From assembly GCA_023387775.1 (NCBI GenBank), contig JAEWHN010000053.1, positions 1-10,565 on the forward strand: a stretch of 10,565 bases of DNA. Direction: 5' to 3'. Positions 6,296 through 10,565 of this stretch are shown piece by piece. How positions within the stretch are numbered: the stretch's first letter is position 1; every line of letters begins with the position of its first letter. The stretch comes from Pseudomonadota bacterium (GTDB taxonomy: Bacteria > Pseudomonadota > Alphaproteobacteria > Rhizobiales > Rhizobiaceae). The translations under genes were made by a program, and so were the position numbers. The notes beneath the pieces are model-generated. The model saw only the letters and a list, made by a program, of their open reading frames with translations. It was not told the DNA's origin and did no database searches.

Positions 6296-6571
6296 ATGAC
6301 CGATCTGGTTAGACCGCGCGTCAAATATGTTATTGGGCCGGATGGCAGCCCGCTTACGGTTGCTGATCTTCCACCGTCGAACACCCGGCGATGGGTCATT
6401 CGGCGCAAGGCCGAGGTGGTGGCAGCCGTGAGGGGAGGGCTTCTCAGCCTCGATGAGGCGTGTCAGCGCTACAAGCTCACCACGGAAGAATTTCTCTCGT
6501 GGCAGGCTTCCATCGACGAATATGGCCTTGCCGGATTGCGCACCACCCGCATTCAGCAATATCGCCATTGA
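6296..6571 (+). CDS. sciP: SciP, DUF1153-family CtrA inhibitor protein
   Basis: 91 residues, starting MTDLVRPRVKYVIGPDGSPL. The block RPRVKYVIGPDGSPLT..LPP.NT.RWVIRRKAEVVAAVRGGLLSL.EAC.RY.L is the highly conserved DUF1153 core; residues 38-68 form a helix-turn-helix of the Trp-repressor/homeodomain kind. In Caulobacter, SciP binds CtrA and blocks activation of CtrA-dependent genes late in the cycle, and also contacts DNA. I chose the ATG at 6296 (AGAGAG about 6 bases upstream) over an upstream GTG at 6257 because it matches family length. A CtrA box lies upstream and a strong terminator downstream, so it is monocistronic. It sits on the other side of fliJ from ctrA. Confidence 0.93.
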   Translation: MTDLVRPRVKYVIGPDGSPLTVADLPPSNTRRWVIRRKAEVVAAVRGGLLSLDEACQRYKLTTEEFLSWQASIDEYGLAGLRTTRIQQYRH

Positions 6572-6633
6572 TTTGCACAGAGGCGCCGTCGAAGGTTTGA
6601 GCCTTTCGGCGGCTCTTGCTGTGAAGACCTATC

Positions 6634-6660
6634 CGGCCGGGCCCTCGGGTCCGGCCGTTT
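6634..6660 (+). terminator. Rho-independent terminator of sciP
   Basis: CGGCCGGGCCC (6634-6644) pairs with GGGTCCGGCCG (6647-6657), one G-T pair included, and TTT follows. It lies 63 bases after the sciP stop. Confidence 0.7.
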
Positions 6661-6907
6661 CCATGTGGCAATATGGCGATGGCTCAACCGGCGACGCGGT
6701 TGGCGTCGCTCCCGCACCAGGCGAGTCGGCGGCTAATGTGGCGTTCAGTTGCCGGGATGGCTTCTTGAAAATCTGAAAGTGGCGTCCTTGTGGCGCTCGG
6801 GCCAAGGTTCGACTGCACCGGAGCGCGGCTGCGCTGGCAACCAAGGCTTAAACCTTGCGGTTTCTCGTCCGCTCCCGAACTTTGGCGCCGGACGCGGTGG
6901 CAGTCAG

Positions 6908-6924
6908 GTATTTCCTGGAAATAC
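6908..6924. repeat. 17-bp perfect palindrome GTATTTCC-T-GGAAATAC
   Basis: Two 8-bp arms with a single central base. The AT-rich odd-centred form is more like a dimeric protein-binding site than a hairpin. It is 42 bases past the fliJ stop on the reverse strand. Confidence 0.45.
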
Positions 6925-6965
6925 AGGGGCCGGTCGGCTGTTTGCGGGCGCAGCCGAGCTGGCGG

Positions 6966-7343
6966 TCAGCCGATCATGGCGCTGCGGCCAGTCGCCGCGA
7001 CGTCCCGCGCCTTGCCGTCGCGTGATTCCAGCAACTCGGCCTTGGAAAGCTCCGCTTCAGCTTCGTCGAGTAATGATTCGGCAGCGGCCCTCTGCTGCAT
7101 CAGATCGGACTTAGAGTTCTTGAGATTGTCGCGGCGCAGGCGCGCCGCCTTGGCGAAGGTCGGATAGGCGAAATGGTTGATGTCGGTGATGCCGGCCTTC
7201 TTTTCCTCGGCTTCGATCTGAAGCTCGAGCTCGGTGGCCATTCGGTCGAATTCCGCGATCATCATGTCGAGCTGCATGAGTTGGCGGCGTTTCTCGCTCA
7301 CCTGAAACTGCTTCAGCCTAACGAGGTTTTCACGTGACTTCAT
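6966..7343 (-). CDS. fliJ: FliJ-like flagellar export protein
   Basis: 125 residues from the ATG at 7343, with GGGAG about 8 bases upstream; a start at 7376 would add 11 residues without a better ribosome site. MKSRENLVRLKQFQVSEKRRQL is the typical FliJ N-terminus, followed by two long antiparallel helices (about 8-55 and 70-112) rich in Glu, Lys, Arg and Leu, as expected for this coiled-coil member of the FliH/FliI/FliJ export complex at the base of the flagellum. It lies divergent from ctrA and shares its 440-bp upstream region; flagellar genes are classical CtrA targets. No fliI is adjacent. FliJ is a low-complexity family, so the assignment leans partly on gene order. Confidence 0.8.
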   Translation of the reverse strand: MKSRENLVRLKQFQVSEKRRQLMQLDMMIAEFDRMATELELQIEAEEKKAGITDINHFAYPTFAKAARLRRDNLKNSKSDLMQQRAAAESLLDEAEAELSKAELLESRDGKARDVAATGRSAMIG

Positions 7344-7783
7344 TATTCGATACTCCCGCACACGCGCACATCCCAATCAAACCGCTTCTCTCAGGCCCGA
7401 CCGTCCGTGAAGGCTCTGGTGTGGCGACACGATAGGAAACAAAGTCCTAAGATTTTCCGCGTCGGTAACCATTCGTTTACGGGCGTTGTTAATCATACGG
7501 GGCAGGGCTTAAGGGGCGGTAAAAATCCAGTCGCGAAAGCTAATGATCGGAAGCGGAATCCACAGCGGCGCTTATTGTCATTTGTTAACGTGACGCATTA
7601 GGAATTGGCCTCGCGATTCATGTTTAGATTCAATGGGGTGTAGACGAGGGTTAAAAAACCGATATTGCTTGAAACGAAAAATTAGGTTTTGTTAACCATT
7701 CGATGACAGCCTGTGAACCAGGCAATCACTGCCGCGGCGCCGAAAGCTGGCGAAGCGGTTCGGCGGCAGAAAAGGGGATTGAA
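7344..7783. promoter_or_regulatory. 440-bp fliJ-ctrA divergent regulatory region
   Basis: No gene is seen. CtrA half-box: exact TTAACCAT at 7692-7699. Near matches: GTAACCAT at 7465-7472, which also reads as GTAA-N7-TTTA (7465-7479), and TTAATCAT at 7489-7496. GANTC sites: GAATC 7556-7560, GATTC 7615-7619, GATTC 7627-7631. In Caulobacter, ctrA autoregulates and one of its promoters is sensitive to GANTC methylation by CcrM. The A+T-rich stretch 7660-7700 probably contains the proximal promoter; no exact -35/-10 pair could be fixed. Confidence 0.6.
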
Positions 7784-8479
7784 ATGCGTGTTCTGCTGAT
7801 TGAAGACGATAGTGCGACCGCACAGAGCATCGAGCTGATGCTGAAGTCCGAGAGCTTCAACGTCTACACGACGGATCTCGGCGAAGAGGGCGTCGATCTC
7901 GGCAAACTCTACGACTACGATATTATTCTTCTCGACCTGAACCTGCCGGACATGTCGGGTTACGAGGTGCTGCGGACGCTGCGGCTCTCGAAGGTCAAGA
8001 CGCCGATCCTTATCCTGTCCGGCATGGCCGGCATCGAGGACAAGGTGCGCGGCCTCGGCTTCGGCGCCGACGACTACATGACCAAGCCGTTCCACAAGGA
8101 TGAACTGGTCGCGCGCATCCACGCCATCGTGCGGCGCTCGAAGGGCCATGCGCAATCGGTGATCACCACTGGCGATCTCGTCGTCAATCTCGACGCCAAG
8201 ACCGTCGAGGTGGCTGGCCAGCGCGTGCATCTGACCGGCAAGGAATACCAGATGCTCGAGCTGCTTTCGCTGCGCAAGGGCACGACGCTGACGAAGGAGA
8301 TGTTCCTCAACCATCTCTATGGCGGCATGGACGAGCCCGAACTGAAGATCATCGACGTCTTCATCTGCAAGCTGCGCAAGAAGCTCGACACCGCGTCCGG
8401 TGGCCAGAACTATATCGAGACCGTCTGGGGCCGCGGCTATGTGCTGCGCGAGCCCGAGGAAATTCGCGAAAGCGCCTGA
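7784..8479 (+). CDS. ctrA: Cell-cycle master response regulator CtrA
   Basis: 231 residues, the exact usual length, starting [20 protein letters not shown], with AGGGGA about 6 bases upstream; an upstream ATG at 7703 would add 27 unrelated residues. The receiver domain (1-120) has acidic residues Glu8/Asp9/Asp10, phospho-acceptor Asp51 ([12 protein letters not shown]), a Ser in the ILSGM strand and Lys104 in DYMTKPFHK. The OmpR-type winged helix (about 125-228) includes [51 protein letters not shown] and [10 protein letters not shown]. CtrA activates division, motility and envelope genes and can silence replication origins. It receives phosphate from CckA through ChpT, encoded 650 bp away. 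The C-terminus is ESA rather than the AA used for ClpXP recognition in Caulobacter. Confidence 0.98.
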   Translation: MRVLLIEDDSATAQSIELMLKSESFNVYTTDLGEEGVDLGKLYDYDIILLDLNLPDMSGYEVLRTLRLSKVKTPILILSGMAGIEDKVRGLGFGADDYMTKPFHKDELVARIHAIVRRSKGHAQSVITTGDLVVNLDAKTVEVAGQRVHLTGKEYQMLELLSLRKGTTLTKEMFLNHLYGGMDEPELKIIDVFICKLRKKLDTASGGQNYIETVWGRGYVLREPEEIRESA

Positions 8480-8511
8480 GCGCATCCTCTTTTCGCACTG
8501 TTGCCTTGCTG

Positions 8512-8533
8512 GACCCGGCTCTGCCGGGTCTTT
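8512..8533 (+). terminator. Rho-independent terminator of ctrA
   Basis: GACCCGGC-tct-GCCGGGTC is a perfect 8-bp stem with a 3-nt loop at 8512-8530, followed by TTT and a T-rich stretch, 33 bases after the ctrA stop. Confidence 0.85.
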
Positions 8534-8576
8534 GCATTTCGGGGCGGGGCGCCAGGTTCGCCGGAAACTTGCGCGA

Positions 8577-8948
8577 TCAGGCGGCTTCCATGTTGCGGAA
8601 CCGCGCCAGCAGTTGCGAGCGATCGAACGGCTTGAGCAGGTAGTCGTCCGCGCCGGCGCGCTTGGCGCGCATGATGGCGCTTATGTCGAGTTCGACGAGG
8701 CAGACGGCTATTCGGGGCCTCACCGGCGTTTCGAGGGCGCGGATGCGCCGAATCACCATGTCGGTGGGCATGTCGGGCAGGGCTCCGTCGACAACGATGA
8801 TGTCGGGCATCTCGGTGGCGCACGCATCGATTGCCTCGGAGCCGGTGGAGGCCTCCATCACCAGCATGTCGGAACCGCTCAGGATGCGCCTGGCGACCTT
8901 GCGCACGACGTTTGAATCGTCAACGAACAGACAGCGCTTCAATTCCAT
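8577..8948 (-). CDS. Single-domain response regulator (CheY-like), chpT-linked
   Basis: 123 residues from the ATG at 8948, with GGGAG about 8 bases upstream; an upstream ATG at 8981 adds 11 residues without better support. One receiver domain only: acidic pair Asp10/Asp11, phospho-acceptor Asp54 (IIVVDGALPDM), Lys106 in DDYLLKPFD. The start ELKRCLFVDDSNVVRKVARRIL resembles a receiver encoded next to chpT in Caulobacter rather than CpdR or DivK. In relatives I recall, the segment before the GADEY-x-x-KPF motif reads roughly FCTTEND; here it is VCLVELD (82-88), so the conserved Thr/Ser that couples phosphorylation to the output face is Leu84. It may signal weakly, act as a phosphate sink, or have another partner. 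The gene lies downstream of chpT on the same strand, but a hairpin and 181 bp separate them, so it probably has its own promoter. Confidence 0.85.
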   Translation of the reverse strand: MELKRCLFVDDSNVVRKVARRILSGSDMLVMEASTGSEAIDACATEMPDIIVVDGALPDMPTDMVIRRIRALETPVRPRIAVCLVELDISAIMRAKRAGADDYLLKPFDRSQLLARFRNMEAA

Positions 8949-9031
8949 TTCCGAAGCTCCCAGCAGCCGAATGCCTTGCAATGTGACGGCACCTTAGGGC
9001 GGAGAGGGTAAAAAAGCGGACAATTGGTTGG

Positions 9032-9046
9032 GTAAAGTTTGGGTAA
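9032..9046 (-). promoter_or_regulatory. Candidate CtrA box upstream of the CheY-like gene
   Basis: Read on the reverse strand, TTAC-CCAAACT-TTAC matches TTAA-N7-TTAA at six of eight bases with exact spacing. It is part of an 11-bp tandem repeat of CTTTACCCAA, with a third TTTACCC at 9012-9006, and lies 84 bases before the start codon at 8948. Confidence 0.4.
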
Positions 9047-9070
9047 AGCACCAACGGCCCCCCAAATGCA

Positions 9071-9097
9071 GAATGCCCCCGCAGTGCGGAGGCATTC
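9071..9097 (-). terminator. Hairpin after chpT, probable terminator
   Basis: GAATGCC-c-CCGCA-g-TGCGG-a-GGCATTC forms a 12-bp stem with one internal mismatch and a one-base centre, 33 bases past the chpT stop. On the reverse strand it is followed by TGCATTTGG, a weak T tract. Confidence 0.5.
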
Positions 9098-9129
9098 CAA
9101 CTAGTTGAGGCGTGGTGCTGTGTGCCGGT

Positions 9130-9759
9130 TCAAGCGGCCGCGAAGACGATCTCTTCCGACGTTGCGTGGATCGATATGGTCATGCCGGCCTCGCGAGACA
9201 GAAGCAGGGTGTAGTAAGGCTGAATGGCGTGGGCGTCGATCGGCTCCTCCGGGGTCCTGCCGGAATGCAGTTCGAGGAATTTCGGCGGCACGCGCAGCAT
9301 CGGGCCGCTGGCCTTGATCGAGAACTTCGGCTCCGTCTCGACGTCGTCGAGCGTCACGTCGATCTTTCCGCCGCGCGGGATGGCGGCGTTCGCCACCAGA
9401 ACCATGTTGAGCAGCAGCTTGACCTTGTTCTTGGGCAGCAGCGCGCGGCGCCCCGTCCAGGTGAGCTCGGGCTTTTCGTTCTTCAGGAACGCGGTTGCAA
9501 CGGTTTCAGCGTCGCCCGTGTCGATCATCATGCCGGCCGAGCCGGCTGCGCCGAAGGCAATGCGGGCGAACTGCAGCCGGGCCGAGGCGTTGCGCGCGCT
9601 GGCACGGATGAGGTTCATCGCATCCTCGTCGGCACCGCCCTCATCGAGAAGTTCCAAACCGTTGTTGATCGCGCCGACCGGCGAAATGATGTCGTGGCAC
9701 ACCCGGCTGCACAGGAGCGCGGCAAGGTCGGGCGCGGACAGGGCAAAGGTGTCGGCCAT
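9130..9759 (-). CDS. chpT: Histidine phosphotransferase ChpT
   Basis: 209 residues, starting MADTFALSAPDLAALLCSRVCHDIISPVGAINNGLELL. His22 in the RVCHDIISPVGAINNG helix is the phospho-accepting residue; the helix pair to about residue 75 forms the dimeric four-helix bundle. The rest (about 85-209) is the degenerate histidine-kinase ATPase-like fold of ChpT, lacking nucleotide-binding boxes. ChpT passes phosphate from the hybrid kinase CckA to CtrA and CpdR. I chose the ATG at 9759 (GAGGGG about 10 bases upstream). The frame is open far upstream to 10434, but that extension runs antisense through the start of the DUF1134 gene and has no family resemblance. Neighbours ctrA, the receiver gene and divergent eipA support the call. 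Confidence 0.94.
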   Translation of the reverse strand: MADTFALSAPDLAALLCSRVCHDIISPVGAINNGLELLDEGGADEDAMNLIRASARNASARLQFARIAFGAAGSAGMMIDTGDAETVATAFLKNEKPELTWTGRRALLPKNKVKLLLNMVLVANAAIPRGGKIDVTLDDVETEPKFSIKASGPMLRVPPKFLELHSGRTPEEPIDAHAIQPYYTLLLSREAGMTISIHATSEEIVFAAA

Positions 9760-10080
9760 GGTAGGAATCCCCTCGAAAAAATATTGCCGGCGCCGGCTGG
9801 GCTGCCGCGCCGCCTCAGACGAATCATTTTGAACGCCGATAATACAGTCTGGGACGGCAGGGAGGGAGTTCCTGTCTACCGGCGCCTGCATAGGCCAGGC
9901 TTCCGGTGGAAAAGGCTTCTTTGTGCCGCACCTGCCTTCGATCCGCCTTCTTCTGGCCAAGCTTAATGGTTGGAAAACGTTTGGGGCATAATTTGCGGAT
10001 AATCGAATGCGGAAGCGGCCGCCAAAGAGCCGCACGGCAGAGGCGTCAGCGAGAGTGCTCGCGGACGGAGAATTGAAAGC
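9760..10080. promoter_or_regulatory. 321-bp divergent chpT-eipA regulatory region
   Basis: No gene is seen. It contains a GAATC (GANTC) site at 9821-9825, 62 bases before the chpT start, a GCCGGCGCCGGC palindrome near 9786-9797, and on the eipA side TTAATGGTTGG (9963-9973) and ATAA-N7-ATAA (9988-10002), each a partial match to CtrA sites. DUF1134/EipA is reported as CtrA-controlled in Brucella, but the boxes here are degenerate. Confidence 0.4.
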
Positions 10081-10565
10081 ATGCTTTTCAGAAGTTACGA
10101 CCGGGTCCTGTATCGTTCGATTGCAATGGTTCTTGCGGCGTTGAGCCTCCTGGCCTTTTCGCCATCGGGGGCGCGCGCGCAAGAATATTCGGCCCAGGAG
10201 ATCGTCGATTCCGGGCATCGCTTCTTCGGCGCGACCTCCGGCGGCCTGGCATCTGCCGTCGAGAAGATATTCGCCTCCTATGGCCTGCCCAATGGATACA
10301 TCCTGGGCGAGGAAGGGTCCGGCGCGTTGATCGGCGGGCTGACCTATGGCGAGGGAACGCTCTACACGAAGAATGCCGGAGACCACAAAGTGTTCTGGCA
10401 AGGGCCTTCCCTCGGCTGGGATTTCGGCGGGCAAGGGTCGCGCACGATGATTCTCGTCTACAATCTGGATGACATTTCCAGCTTGTACGGGCGCTTCGGC
10501 GGCGTTTCCGGTGCTGCTTATATCGTGGCCGGCTTCGGCTTCAATGTGCTGAAGAACAACAACAT
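10081..10565 (+). CDS. eipA: EipA-type DUF1134 periplasmic protein (3' cut by window edge)
   Basis: 161 residues are visible from the ATG at 10081, with GGAGA about 9 bases upstream. Residues 1-33 form a classic signal peptide: basic start, hydrophobic core AMVLAALSLLAF and cleavage after ARA (33), leaving QEYSAQEIVDSG. The mature part, with HRFFGATSGGLASAVEKIF, YGLPNGYILGEEGSGALIGGLTYGEGTLYTK and WDFGGQGSRTMILVYNL, is typical of DUF1134, a small beta-barrel-like periplasmic fold. The Brucella abortus member, EipA, supports envelope stress resistance and virulence and is transcribed under CtrA control. It is divergent from chpT, as in Brucella as far as I recall. The C-terminus lies outside the window. 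Confidence 0.92.
   Translation, partial: MLFRSYDRVLYRSIAMVLAALSLLAFSPSGARAQEYSAQEIVDSGHRFFGATSGGLASAVEKIFASYGLPNGYILGEEGSGALIGGLTYGEGTLYTKNAGDHKVFWQGPSLGWDFGGQGSRTMILVYNLDDISSLYGRFGGVSGAAYIVAGFGFNVLKNNN

Larger units (their letters stand above)
6572..6965. other. 394-bp convergent gap between sciP and fliJ
   Basis: No credible gene. It holds the sciP terminator, a hairpin-like AACC-AAGG-cttaaa-CCTT-gc-GGTT (6839-6862), and a 17-bp palindrome (6908-6924). Short frames on both strands lack ribosome sites and recognisable motifs, and no FliI-like ATPase sequence is seen even though FliI is often encoded beside fliJ. Confidence 0.6.

Noticed and set aside
7682..8485. 267-codon reverse frame covering ctrA
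   Set aside because: Shadow of ctrA, whose protein is unmistakable on the forward strand.
8577..8948. CpdR or DivK identity for the CheY-like gene
   Set aside because: The N-terminus (KRCLFVDDSNVVRKVARRIL) and the segment before the KPF motif do not match CpdR or DivK as I remember them; a chpT-linked receiver fits better.
9112..9966. 284-codon forward frame covering chpT
   Set aside because: Shadow of chpT; Arg/Gly/His-rich and without motifs.
9760..10434. N-terminal extension of ChpT to 434 residues
   Set aside because: It overlaps the signal peptide of the divergent DUF1134 gene antisense; known ChpT proteins have about 210-250 residues and begin close to the His helix.
1..10565. CRISPR array, transposase, integrase, toxin-antitoxin pair or phage genes
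   Set aside because: No spaced direct-repeat array, no DDE or recombinase motifs and no small convergent or tandem toxin-antitoxin-like gene pair were found. No duplicated tRNA 3' end suggesting an integration site was seen near the tRNA-Met gene.

Overview
The window looks like chromosomal DNA from a Rhizobiales alphaproteobacterium, probably close to Mesorhizobium or another Phyllobacteriaceae member. This rests on the cell-cycle genes (ctrA, chpT, sciP, a DUF1134/eipA gene), an elongator tRNA-Met with encoded CCA, high-GC codon use, and a GH1-like/RmlD-like protein of a type found in rhizobia. The genus is an inference from remembered protein families; no search was run.

Layout. 1-757: 3' part of a GH1-like/sugar-nucleotide-reductase-like gene cut by the window edge. 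758-3466: an accessory-looking stretch with two tiny proline-rich reverse-strand proteins (942-1334 and 1458-1619), a short DHFR-fold protein (1731-2132), a C-terminal class A beta-lactamase remnant (about 2163-2365), a 37-bp palindrome, a coiled-coil hypothetical protein (2506-2946) and a 520-bp gap. 3467-3543: tRNA-Met(CAT) on the reverse strand with a clear sigma70-type promoter. 3782-4735: a Gfo/Idh/MocA oxidoreductase, convergent with mnmA (4848-6032). 6296-10565: a cell-cycle block with sciP, fliJ, ctrA, a CheY-like receiver gene, chpT and the start of eipA.

How the genes work together. In Caulobacter and Brucella, ChpT relays phosphate from CckA to CtrA, SciP binds CtrA and restrains it as a transcription factor, and CtrA controls flagellar and envelope genes. 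EipA is an envelope-integrity protein reported to be under CtrA control in Brucella. The upstream regions here carry matches to the CtrA box (TTAA-N7-TTAA) or half-box (TTAACCAT): a 7/8 match before sciP, exact and near-exact half-boxes before ctrA, and weaker correctly spaced pairs before the receiver gene and eipA. Three GANTC (CcrM methylation) sites lie in 76 bp upstream of ctrA.

The least expected signal is in the accessory stretch. An 18-bp palindrome (CGGAACATAATCGTTCCG, 1651-1668) places a GGAAC element on each strand between the divergent 1458-1619 and 1731-2132 genes, with GTT at the spacing of an EcfG-type general-stress promoter in both directions. A third copy of the pattern precedes the 942-1334 gene. 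This suggests a small general-stress module of undescribed genes. I found no clear new defence system or mobile element.
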